A DNA stretch of 28,195 bases. Origin: a virus. Shown piece after piece: positions 7,370 to 14,444 of this stretch. The notes under the pieces were generated by a model. It was not told where the DNA came from. It saw only the letters and a list, made by a program, of their open reading frames with translations, and made no database searches. How positions within the stretch are numbered: position 1 is the stretch's first letter; every line of letters begins with the position of its first letter. The position numbers and the translations under genes are program-made. The stretch lies in the IMG/VR virus record IMGVR_UViG_3300032086_000875, positions 1 through 28,195 of that record. One strand, 5' to 3'.

Positions 7370-7566
7370 TTATCACAAAAGTTAGTAAAGATTTCTGGCG
7401 TTTAGAATTACGCAGCGGTGACGATAAGTTAATCTGGTATGCCCCAACACGTACTGAGGTGCGCGGTAAGTACCAGCGTTGGGCGCGTGATAAGAAGTTA
7501 GACAAGATAAACTCACAGACGCCGCAACCAACTATAGCAGCGGAAAGCGTGGCTCATTTGGAATAG
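7366..7566 (+). CDS. Small unknown protein
   Basis: A 66-residue protein with a beta-rich N-terminal half (KDFWRLELRSGDDKLIWYAP), a basic helix (RGKYQRWARDKK) and a low-complexity tail. The ATG overlaps the previous stop (ATGA), so it is probably translationally coupled. It could bind nucleic acid by charge alone, but no family is recognised. Confidence 0.6.
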   Translation: MIITKVSKDFWRLELRSGDDKLIWYAPTRTEVRGKYQRWARDKKLDKINSQTPQPTIAAESVAHLE

Positions 7567-7589
7567 AACTAAATAGTTAGGAGAGAGCT

Positions 7590-7994
7590 ATGATAACTCC
7601 TCTTATGTGCGTAGCCCTAGCTATCTACTTTGAAGCTAGAGGTGAACCAGATGCAGGGCAGATTGCAGTAGCTCATGTGATCCGAAACAGAATCGAAGAC
7701 CCACGCTATCCAGACAATGCGTGCGAGGTAGTGAAGCAGGGTTACTACTGGAACGGTAACCCTATTCGCAACATGTGTCAGTTTAGTTTTTACTGTGACG
7801 GCAAACCGGAAGACCCGCACGACGAACAAGCTTGGCGCGATGCGTTATATATGGTGCATCTAAGTGGTTTGATCCCCGACATAACAGGCGGCGCGACTCA
7901 TTACCACAGTACAAAGGTGTTCCCAGCGTGGGCTTTTACAGGACAAGTTACAGCCAACATACACAAACATGTGTTTTACAAAGGAGTTAATTAG
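7590..7994 (+). CDS. SleB-like cell wall hydrolase
   Basis: A 134-residue protein that is essentially a bare SleB/CwlJ hydrolase domain (Hydrolase_2). Hallmarks are ALAIYFEARGEP at 9-20 with E15 as the expected catalytic glutamate, AGQIAVAHVIRNRI at 22-35, a QFSF segment, and GATHYHS followed by a P-x-W near the C-terminus. Relatives cleave peptidoglycan glycan strands. There is no signal peptide, so it needs a holin or another export route if it acts as the endolysin. It lies in the replication region, away from the late genes. An AGGAG site precedes the ATG, and its TAG stop overlaps the GTG start of the next gene by one base. Confidence 0.88.
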   Translation: MITPLMCVALAIYFEARGEPDAGQIAVAHVIRNRIEDPRYPDNACEVVKQGYYWNGNPIRNMCQFSFYCDGKPEDPHDEQAWRDALYMVHLSGLIPDITGGATHYHSTKVFPAWAFTGQVTANIHKHVFYKGVN

Positions 7995-8398
7995 TGTACG
8001 AATACAAAGCAACGATAGTTAAAGTGGTGGATGGAGATACTGTAGATGTTGACATTGATCTTGGTTTTGATACTTGGCTGCACAATCAGCGGATTCGTTT
8101 GTATGGTATTGATACTCCCGAATGCCGCACAAGAAATGAACAGGAGAAAGCTCATGGACTCCTCGCAAAGAAGTACGTTCAAGAAGCTCTCGTCGTGGGA
8201 AGAACATATGCGCTCACAACAAAAGAGAAAGGAAAGTTTGGAAGATTTCTGGGCGAGTTCAAAACGGGAAAAGGATTTATTACGAAACTCCTTATCAAAG
8301 AACGATTGGCGGTTCCGTACACTGGGCAAAATAAAAAGGAAATAGCTGCTGCACAAGAAGCTAATCGTCTTGCTCTTGTTAAGGAAGGTAAGCTGTAG
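7994..8398 (+). CDS. SNase-like thermonuclease
   Basis: A 134-residue staphylococcal-nuclease-fold protein. The first strand block VVDGDTVDVDID (11-22) supplies the calcium-binding aspartates, RIRLYGIDTPE (33-43) contains R35, D40, T41 and E43, and R84 in the FGRFLGE block completes the active-site set. Known relatives cut DNA and RNA with calcium. No signal peptide is visible, so it probably acts in the cytoplasm, perhaps on host DNA. The GTG start is chosen because AAGGAG at 7981-7986 is 7 bases upstream and because it sits in the TAGTG junction with the hydrolase gene. It ends in an identical TAGTG junction with the polymerase gene. Confidence 0.9.
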   Translation: MYEYKATIVKVVDGDTVDVDIDLGFDTWLHNQRIRLYGIDTPECRTRNEQEKAHGLLAKKYVQEALVVGRTYALTTKEKGKFGRFLGEFKTGKGFITKLLIKERLAVPYTGQNKKEIAAAQEANRLALVKEGKL

Positions 8399-10278
8399 TG
8401 GATGTAATAACCGTAGACTTTGAAACTTATTACAGCAAAACCTTTGGCTTTAGAAAGTTAACGACTGAACAGTACGTACGCAGTCCTGACTTTGAAGTCA
8501 TAGGTGTTGCTGTAAAAGTTAATGACGGCAAGACCAAGTGGTTGAGCGGAGCGTTCGATGATCTCAAAACTTATTTACAGAATGAGTACGATTGGGCTAA
8601 CTCTGCAATACTGGCTCACAATACTTTGTTTGATGGGGCTATTCTTAATTGGCTGTTTGGCATTAGGGGTAGGGTTTATTTTGATACTCTCAGTATGGGT
8701 CGTGCTATTCATGGGGTGGATGCTGGTGCATCTCTTAAAGCGTTGTCTGATATGTATGGCATCGGTCAGAAGGGGGACGAGGTACTCAAAGCCGAAGGTA
8801 AGCGAAGGGAAGATTTTACCGAGGAAGAACTAGCTGAGTACGGAGACTACTGTATAAATGATGTGGAGTTGACTTACCAACTGTTTGACATCTTTATGAA
8901 GAAGCGTGGGTTTCCCATGATCGAACTCAAAGTGATAGACATGACTCTGCGTATGTTTATCGAACCTATGCTCGAACTGGACGTAGCCAAACTAGACAGC
9001 CATCTTGATAACCTTAAAGAACAAAAAGAGAAACTTCTTTTACAGAGTGGTGTCGAGCTAGAGAACTTGATGTCCAACAACAAGTTTGCAGAACTGTTGC
9101 GTGACGCTGGGGTTGAACCCCCTACAAAGATCAGCGCACGTACGGGCAAGGAAACCTATGCGTTCGCCAAAACAGACGAAGGCTTCAAGGCGCTACAAGA
9201 ACACGAAGACATAAACGTACAGACCTTAGTAGCTGCACGACTAGGTTTGAAAAGTACTTTAGAAGAAACGAGAACAGAACGATTCCTAGACATTGCCACC
9301 CGTGGCAAGAAGATGCCAGTTCCCATCAAATATTACGCAGCACACACCGGACGGTGGGGTGGGTACGACAAGGTAAACCTACAAAACTTACCATCACGAG
9401 GGCCAAATGCAAAGGTATTGAAATCATGTATTTGCGTCCCTGAAGGGCACACCCTGATCCAAGCCGATTCCGCTCAGATAGAGGCACGAGTACTGGCGTG
9501 GTTGGCAGAACAGAACGATCTGGTCAGTGCATTCAATCGTGGTGAAGATGTGTACAAGAAGATGGCTAGTAGCATCTACAAGACCAAAGTAGAAAAAGTC
9601 ACGCCAGAACAACGGTTTATAGGCAAGACCACAATACTAGGGGCTGGCTACGGTATGGGTGCGGTCAGGTTCCGTGAACAGTTGAAGACCTTTGGTGTAG
9701 AAGTTGACGCGAAAGAATCCCGTCGGATTGTGGATGTGTACCGAAATACCAACGACAAGATCACTCAATTATGGCGGGACGCTAACACCGCACTGGAGTG
9801 CCTGCATAGTAATGCCATAACAACGCTGGGTAAGAAGGGCGTTCTGAAACTTCTGCCGAAGGAGAATGCTATCCAACTGCCGTCCGGCCTCAGTATGTAC
9901 TACAACAAACTGAAGATGGAGCTAGATGAAGAGGGTAGAGAGCAATACTCCTACAAGACCCGCATGGGGTACATCAAAATATACGGCGGTAAAGTTATTG
10001 AAAATGTATGTCAAGCCATAGCACGTTGTGTAATGGCAGAACAAATGCTGAGAATACAAAAGGAATACAGAGTTTTGTTAACAGTCCATGACTCTGTGGT
10101 ATGCTGTGTACCGGACGAACAAGTTACCGAAGCTTGTAACTACATAGATTCCTGCATGGCTTATGTTCCCGAATGGGCATCTGGCCTGCCCGTCCGTGGG
10201 GATGTGGAAGTTGGGAAGAACTACGGAGACTGTATTGAATGGGTACGAAAACCGCCGCATGGTCTTACAGCAGCCTAA
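8398..10278 (+). CDS. Family A DNA polymerase with 3'-5' exonuclease domain
   Basis: A 626-residue replicative polymerase. An N-terminal DnaQ-like proofreading domain has D7 and E9 in VDFETYY, an exo II block AHNTLFDGAIL, and an exo III block YCINDVELTYQLF. The polymerase domain has motif A (QADSAQIEARVLAWLA, D357), the O-helix motif RFIGKTTILGAGYG (R406, K410, Y418), and motif C TVHDSV (H564, D565). The 5'-3' exonuclease domain of bacterial Pol I is absent, as usual in phage enzymes. The residue equivalent to E. coli Phe762 is leucine (L414, codon CTA at 9637-9639). Motif C reads HDS where E. coli has HDE. Start: GTG in a TAGTG junction with the SNase gene. The 3' end overlaps the next gene by 40 bases. 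Confidence 0.95.
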   Translation: MDVITVDFETYYSKTFGFRKLTTEQYVRSPDFEVIGVAVKVNDGKTKWLSGAFDDLKTYLQNEYDWANSAILAHNTLFDGAILNWLFGIRGRVYFDTLSMGRAIHGVDAGASLKALSDMYGIGQKGDEVLKAEGKRREDFTEEELAEYGDYCINDVELTYQLFDIFMKKRGFPMIELKVIDMTLRMFIEPMLELDVAKLDSHLDNLKEQKEKLLLQSGVELENLMSNNKFAELLRDAGVEPPTKISARTGKETYAFAKTDEGFKALQEHEDINVQTLVAARLGLKSTLEETRTERFLDIATRGKKMPVPIKYYAAHTGRWGGYDKVNLQNLPSRGPNAKVLKSCICVPEGHTLIQADSAQIEARVLAWLAEQNDLVSAFNRGEDVYKKMASSIYKTKVEKVTPEQRFIGKTTILGAGYGMGAVRFREQLKTFGVEVDAKESRRIVDVYRNTNDKITQLWRDANTALECLHSNAITTLGKKGVLKLLPKENAIQLPSGLSMYYNKLKMELDEEGREQYSYKTRMGYIKIYGGKVIENVCQAIARCVMAEQMLRIQKEYRVLLTVHDSVVCCVPDEQVTEACNYIDSCMAYVPEWASGLPVRGDVEVGKNYGDCIEWVRKPPHGLTAA

Positions 10279-10922
10279 AGACTTTTGAACAATGCCCGAA
10301 AAAGTATTACCACCTGAAAGTTATAAGGGACTACGACGAAGAATTTAACACTGAAGCAATGCGGTACGGCAACGAGTACCACATGGCAGCAGAGCAGTAT
10401 GTGAGTGGTTTGGTTGATGAGTTAGACCCCCGATTCGATTACTCACAGAACGTGCTGGACAAGTTACTGGCAATGCCGGGTGAGAAGTTATGCGAGTACA
10501 AGATGGGCATTACGTCTAACTTGGAGCCGTGTGAGTTTTTCGCTGACAATGTTTGGTATCGAGGTGTAGCTGACCTGATTATCTTGGACAGAGATACAGG
10601 GATAGCGAGAGTGTTTGATTACAAGACAGGCAAGTCTGCCAAGTACGCTGACGTTGGTCAGTTGGAGCTTATGGCGCTGTGCGTGTTCAAACACTTCCCA
10701 GAAGTGCATACAGTAAAAGCAGGTTTGCTGTTTGTTGTGTGTAACAAGTTAGTTAAAGAAACGTATGAACGTAAAGATGAGTCGGAGTTGTGGAAGAAGT
10801 GGCTGACCAAACACGGAATCCTAGAGAAAACTTTCGCAACAGATGTATGGAACCCAAGACCCACTGGATTGTGCAAGGCTCATTGCATTATACTAGAGTG
10901 TCCTCATAACGGGAGAAGATGA
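10239..10922 (+). CDS. RecB/Cas4-like PD-(D/E)xK nuclease
   Basis: A 227-residue nuclease. It begins with the typical SYSSLKTFEQCPKKYY block (9-24), followed by GNEYH (44-48), then GVADLIIL with D112 and VFDYKTGK with D127 and K129, and a QLELMAL helix containing the downstream glutamine. One cysteine near the N-terminus (C19) and three near the C-terminus (LCKAHC...EC) reproduce the 1+3 pattern that holds a 4Fe-4S cluster in Cas4 and AddB. Such phage proteins sit beside Pol A and SNF2 helicases and are thought to process DNA ends in replication or recombination. GGAG at 10225-10228 lies 10 bases before the ATG; the gene overlaps the polymerase by 40 bases and ends in ATGA. Confidence 0.88.
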   Translation: MGTKTAAWSYSSLKTFEQCPKKYYHLKVIRDYDEEFNTEAMRYGNEYHMAAEQYVSGLVDELDPRFDYSQNVLDKLLAMPGEKLCEYKMGITSNLEPCEFFADNVWYRGVADLIILDRDTGIARVFDYKTGKSAKYADVGQLELMALCVFKHFPEVHTVKAGLLFVVCNKLVKETYERKDESELWKKWLTKHGILEKTFATDVWNPRPTGLCKAHCIILECPHNGRR

Positions 10923-11239
10923 TGCCGTACACAAAGAAGAAGCGCCCGTACAAAAAGGAGTACGAGCAACAGAAGAAGCGTGGTGAACATGCTGATCGTA
11001 TGGAACGGCAGCGTGCACGGCGTAAAATAGACAAGGAAGGTGTAGACAAAAACAAGAACGGCAAAGCCGACAAGCGAGAGGGCAAGGATGTAAGCCACAA
11101 GAAAGCACTGAGCAAAGGTGGCAAGAACTCTCACGGTACCAAGATAGAAAGCAAGTCACGCAACCGATCCTTCAAGAGAGATTCTAGTGGACGATTAGTT
11201 TCTGAAACTAGTAAGCGCGAAAGAAAGAAAAAGAAGTAA
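10919..11239 (+). CDS. Lysine-rich protein with HNH-like remnant
   Basis: A 106-residue, extremely basic protein (Lys/Arg about 40 percent) starting in an ATGA overlap with the nuclease gene. The C-terminal half, KDVSHKKALSKGGKNS then ASK-like SKSRNRSFKR, follows the pattern DHKKPLSKGGSNS...N seen in small HNH-fold phage proteins, but the usual Asp before the His is Ser here and the following Asn is not clearly placed. It is either a degenerate HNH protein or a DNA-binding protein that keeps the shape. It ends 12 bases before the helicase gene. Confidence 0.7.
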   Translation: MMPYTKKKRPYKKEYEQQKKRGEHADRMERQRARRKIDKEGVDKNKNGKADKREGKDVSHKKALSKGGKNSHGTKIESKSRNRSFKRDSSGRLVSETSKRERKKKK

Positions 11240-11251
11240 ACTGGAGAAACG

Positions 11252-12793
11252 ATGAGAGTAGTTGATAACAGGGGTCTACGCCTGCGGGTTCGTGACCCCC
11301 AAAGAATCACAACAGCCATACCGACTAGCCGTGATCTCGGCAACAACGAAGTCCTAGTTAAGTGGGGCGTAGACGAAGCAAGAGTGCTACGCAATCTTAA
11401 CGTCAAGAATGTACCGTCCCCAATACTAGGTCAGTACGATTGGCCGGGTCGATACAAACCTTTTGAACACCAAAAGACTACAGCATCCTTCCTTACACTA
11501 AACAGTAAAGCGTTCTGCTTCAACGAGCAAGGTACAGGAAAGACTGCCTCTGCTATCTGGGCTGCTGACTTCTTACTCAAACAAGGTGTCATTAATAAAG
11601 TCCTGATCATCTGCCCTCTGTCTATCATGGACTCTGCGTGGAGGGCTGACCTATTTACATTCGCAATGCACCGTAGTGTAGATATAGCCCACGGGCCAAA
11701 GGACAAGCGCCGTCAGATAGTCATGGGGGATTCAGACTTTGTGATCATCAACTACGATGGTGTAGAGATAGTAGAAGAACATATACAGATGGCTGGGTAC
11801 GACTTGATAATCGTAGACGAAGCCACACACTACAAGAACGCAAATTCAAAACGCTGGAAAGTACTTAACAGAATAATAAAACCTGAGACATGGGTGTGGA
11901 TGATGACGGGTACGCCTGCTGCTCAGTCCCCCCTCGATGCGTTCGGGTTAGCCAAGATGATTAATCCACTGGCCGTACCGCGTAGCTTCTCGTCATTCCG
12001 CGAGATGGTCATGTATAAGGTGACGCAGTTTAAGTGGGTTCCCAAAGACAATGCAGTAAACAAAGTACACGCAGCACTACAGCCAGCAATTCGGTATACG
12101 AAGGAGCAATGCCTCGATCTACCAGAGATGACATACGCCAAGCGTGAGATCGAACTGACACCGCAACAGAATAAATACTACAAAGCTATACGCAGTCACA
12201 TGCTAACAATGGCTGCTGGAGAACAAGTTACTGCACCAAACGCTGCTGTAACTATGAACAAGCTACTGCAAATCTCATGCGGTGCAGTCTATGCCGACAG
12301 TGGAGAGACAGTAGAGTTTGATATTAAGAACAGATACAAAGTATTGAAGGAAGTTATTGACGAGGCTAGTCAGAAAGTACTGGTCTTTGTGCCGTTTAAG
12401 CACGCCATCGACATACTATCTGAGAAACTTTTTAAGGACAAAATATCTAACGGGATCATCCGGGGCGACGTAAGTGTTTCAAAGCGCACTCAACTGTTCA
12501 AAGAATTCCAAGACACAGACGATCCCAGAGTCCTGATAATACAGCCGCAAGCCGCAGCACATGGTGTCACCCTAACCGCAGCAAATACCATCGTATGGTG
12601 GGGGCCAGTGGCTTCGTTAGAAACTTATGCTCAAGCTAATGCACGGGTGCATCGGTCTGGGCAAAGGCATCCTTGTACAGTCGTACAGTTACAAGGCTCA
12701 CCGGTCGAGAAAAGAATATACAAACTACTTGACCAAAGAATAGATGTGCATACAAAAATAATAGATTTGTACAATGAAGTACTTGAAATGTAA
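11252..12793 (+). CDS. SNF2-type superfamily 2 helicase
   Basis: A 513-residue SF2 ATPase. Motifs in order are FEHQ (71-74), Walker A NEQGTGKT (91-98), a DEAT box (189-192, in IIVDEATHYKN), TGTP (219-222), motif V (QPQAAAHGVTLT, 431-442), and motif VI QANARVHRSGQ (461-471). The motif VI form QxxxRxHRxGQ is diagnostic of SNF2/RapA-type translocases. There is no extra chromatin-like domain. In phages it accompanies VRR-NUC nuclease and Pol A and is thought to act on branched DNA during replication or recombination. CTGGAGAAACG just before the ATG supplies a ribosome site. The last codons overlap the -35 hexamer of the promoter at 12783. Confidence 0.93.
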   Translation: MRVVDNRGLRLRVRDPQRITTAIPTSRDLGNNEVLVKWGVDEARVLRNLNVKNVPSPILGQYDWPGRYKPFEHQKTTASFLTLNSKAFCFNEQGTGKTASAIWAADFLLKQGVINKVLIICPLSIMDSAWRADLFTFAMHRSVDIAHGPKDKRRQIVMGDSDFVIINYDGVEIVEEHIQMAGYDLIIVDEATHYKNANSKRWKVLNRIIKPETWVWMMTGTPAAQSPLDAFGLAKMINPLAVPRSFSSFREMVMYKVTQFKWVPKDNAVNKVHAALQPAIRYTKEQCLDLPEMTYAKREIELTPQQNKYYKAIRSHMLTMAAGEQVTAPNAAVTMNKLLQISCGAVYADSGETVEFDIKNRYKVLKEVIDEASQKVLVFVPFKHAIDILSEKLFKDKISNGIIRGDVSVSKRTQLFKEFQDTDDPRVLIIQPQAAAHGVTLTAANTIVWWGPVASLETYAQANARVHRSGQRHPCTVVQLQGSPVEKRIYKLLDQRIDVHTKIIDLYNEVLEM

Positions 12794-12811
12794 AAGCACT
12801 GCACATATAAT
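12783..12811 (+). promoter_or_regulatory. Near-consensus sigma70-type promoter
   Basis: TTGAAA at 12783-12788 (5 of 6 matches to TTGACA), then exactly 17 bases, then a perfect TATAAT at 12806-12811. The -35 box lies in the last codons of the helicase gene and transcription would begin near 12818, about 30 bases before the next start codon. It would drive the helical protein, HTH, four-cysteine and SSB-like genes with the host RNA polymerase. Confidence 0.7.
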
Positions 12812-12848
12812 CACTCCCCCAAACTAAAACATAAAGGAGAACGATGAA

Positions 12849-13253
12849 ATGACCGAAGCTGAAGAGGTCGGGTTAGACCGGCTTGTTGACGCCTGTATAA
12901 AAATCCGTGATCGGAAAGCGGCTATCACTGACGAGTTAAACACTAAGCTCAGTGCGCTGGACGAGAAGCTGACTAAATTTAAGCAGGTGCTTAACGATCA
13001 TTGCGAAGCTACTGGCGCTGAGTCAGTACGCACGGCCAGCGGTACCTTCTACCGATCAGTTAAGACCAAGTTCTGGACATCTGATTGGGAAAGTATGAAC
13101 GAGTTTATCATGCAGCATAAGGCTGTGGATTTGCTGGAGAAGCGTATCCATCAGACCAACATGCGTACCTTCCTTGAGGAGAACCCTGACAAACTGCCGC
13201 CCGGTCTTAACGCTGATAGCGAATACACTATAACTGTACGGAGGAAAAAATAG
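12849..13253 (+). CDS. Conserved-looking helical phage protein
   Basis: A 134-residue protein. The first 60 residues form a long charged helix likely to be a coiled coil (RDRKAAITDELNTKLSALDE), followed by a segment with KFWTSDW and RIHQTNM blocks and a short C-terminal strand EYTITVRRKK. I recall similar proteins beside SSB and HTH genes in other phages, perhaps related to the Gp157 group of siphovirus proteins, but cannot confirm a family. AGGAG at 12835-12839 is shared by two ATGs: 12844 reads ATG-AAA-TGA and stops at once, while 12849 opens the real gene. It ends in a TAGTG junction with the HTH gene. Confidence 0.78.
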   Translation: MTEAEEVGLDRLVDACIKIRDRKAAITDELNTKLSALDEKLTKFKQVLNDHCEATGAESVRTASGTFYRSVKTKFWTSDWESMNEFIMQHKAVDLLEKRIHQTNMRTFLEENPDKLPPGLNADSEYTITVRRKK

Positions 13254-13618
13254 TGTCAGATGCAAAGTACGTTACTTTGGATGAACTAGCTGCACACGTA
13301 GGTGTCAAAGTATCTACGGTTAGGCAGTGGGTGAAGCGCGGGTTTGTCCCACGCGAGACTTACATAAAGGCCGGTAATACCTACCGTTTCTGTGTGGAAG
13401 ATGTTGTTGCTGCACTGCGGAAGGAAGAGCCAAAGGGTCGGTATGAAGCAGCGGTTGAGAAAGCCGCAGATAATCTGCGTGAGGGGGATGAACGCTCTGA
13501 GCGCGGTACTGTAACTCGTGAGATGATAGAGAACGTCATCAATGAGTACGAAGAAACGAAGTCGAGCGAAGAGCGCGACGTAGAAGACATGCTGTCGGAG
13601 TTAGATGATGACATCTGA
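13253..13618 (+). CDS. HTH protein of MerR/excisionase-like type
   Basis: A 121-residue protein. Residues 6-33 (YVTLDELAAHVGVKVSTVRQ onward to KRGFVP) form a helix-turn-helix of the MerR/HTH_17 type, followed by a wing-like segment NTYRFCVEDVVAAL. The C-terminal half is a charged helical region ending in an acidic tail. The GTG start forms a TAGTG overlap with the gene upstream. Possible roles are a DNA-binding regulator or an accessory replication protein; excisionase is possible by fold only, and no integrase is present in the window. It overlaps the next gene by 14 bases. Confidence 0.8.
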   Translation: MSDAKYVTLDELAAHVGVKVSTVRQWVKRGFVPRETYIKAGNTYRFCVEDVVAALRKEEPKGRYEAAVEKAADNLREGDERSERGTVTREMIENVINEYEETKSSEERDVEDMLSELDDDI

Positions 13619-14378
13619 TGGGTTGCCTGATAGCTATAAGAACTTGTTTTCTAAGCTGAAGTCTGAGGCTCCGAAGTCAGAGATCAACCGGATAAGTATC
13701 CGAGAGAATGCGTTTCGCAAAGTAGTTGGTGGTAAAGAAGTTGAGGTTCTTGAGGGCGATAGTTTAAAACTTGTAATAGTAAAGACTGCACCGATCTCAA
13801 GAATGTATTATGCTGGTGAGTTCGTATCCGGCGACCACAACACTCCCACTTGTTGGTCTGACGATCAGGCGAGTGGGAGACCCTCACAGAATGTTGGTGA
13901 AGGTAAACAACACATTACATGTTTTGATTGTAAGCAAAACATAAAAGGTTCCGGACAGGGCAACTCCCGTGCGTGTCGGTTTCGGCAACGCATAGCAATC
14001 ATGCTAGTCGATGATAATAACGAGTTGACCAATGATACGGTGTACCAACTTGACCTTCCGTCTACCAGTATTTTTGGTAACGATCAAAAGAAGATGTCAA
14101 TGCAGGCGTTTGCAAAGTACTTGAATGCTAACAAAACTCCGTTGGCTACTGTCCTTGTAGAAGCTAGGTTCGATGCGGATTCCTCGATACCTAAGCTGTA
14201 TTTCAAAGCAGTGCGACCACTGGAAGAGCGAGAACTTTCAATTGCGATGCACGCACAGAAAGACCCAGACACTAAGGAATTAGTGAAACTTGTTTTCAAA
14301 TCTAACACCCCCAAAGGTGACAATGTTCAAAGTATGTTTGATGTTGTTGAAGGGGAAGGAGTCTACGTTCAAAAGTAA
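13605..14378 (+). CDS. Phage protein with a four-cysteine zinc-knuckle pattern
   Basis: A 257-residue protein. Cysteines C83 (TPTCWS), C106 and C109 (CFDC), and C124 (SRACRFRQRIAI) form a likely zinc site in the first half; the second half is beta-rich. Proteins with a TPxCWS...C-x-x-C...KAC-RR order occur, as I remember, next to SSB-like genes in phage replication clusters, but I do not know their function. The start uses the second of the overlapping ATGs inside the HTH gene end, with a CGGAG upstream. Single-strand DNA binding or replisome scaffolding are guesses from context. Confidence 0.78.
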   Translation: MMTSDGLPDSYKNLFSKLKSEAPKSEINRISIRENAFRKVVGGKEVEVLEGDSLKLVIVKTAPISRMYYAGEFVSGDHNTPTCWSDDQASGRPSQNVGEGKQHITCFDCKQNIKGSGQGNSRACRFRQRIAIMLVDDNNELTNDTVYQLDLPSTSIFGNDQKKMSMQAFAKYLNANKTPLATVLVEARFDADSSIPKLYFKAVRPLEERELSIAMHAQKDPDTKELVKLVFKSNTPKGDNVQSMFDVVEGEGVYVQK

Positions 14379-14395
14379 TACCGCAGTATCTAATC

Positions 14396-14411
14396 TTGGC
14401 TGCAAAGCCAA
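14396..14411. repeat. Perfect hairpin between two replication genes
   Basis: TTGGCT, loop GCAA, AGCCAA: a perfect 6-pair stem with a GNRA-type tetraloop in the 66-base gap before the SSB-like gene. No T-run follows, so it is not a standard terminator. It could set mRNA stability or processing between the two cistrons. Confidence 0.5.
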
Positions 14412-14444
14412 AGCACATTAACCCTTGTTTATACGAGAGCGATT

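Noticed and set aside
13253-13618. Excisionase of a prophage
   Set aside because: The fold fits, but no integrase or attachment-like repeat is seen; a replication-linked or regulatory HTH protein is equally likely.
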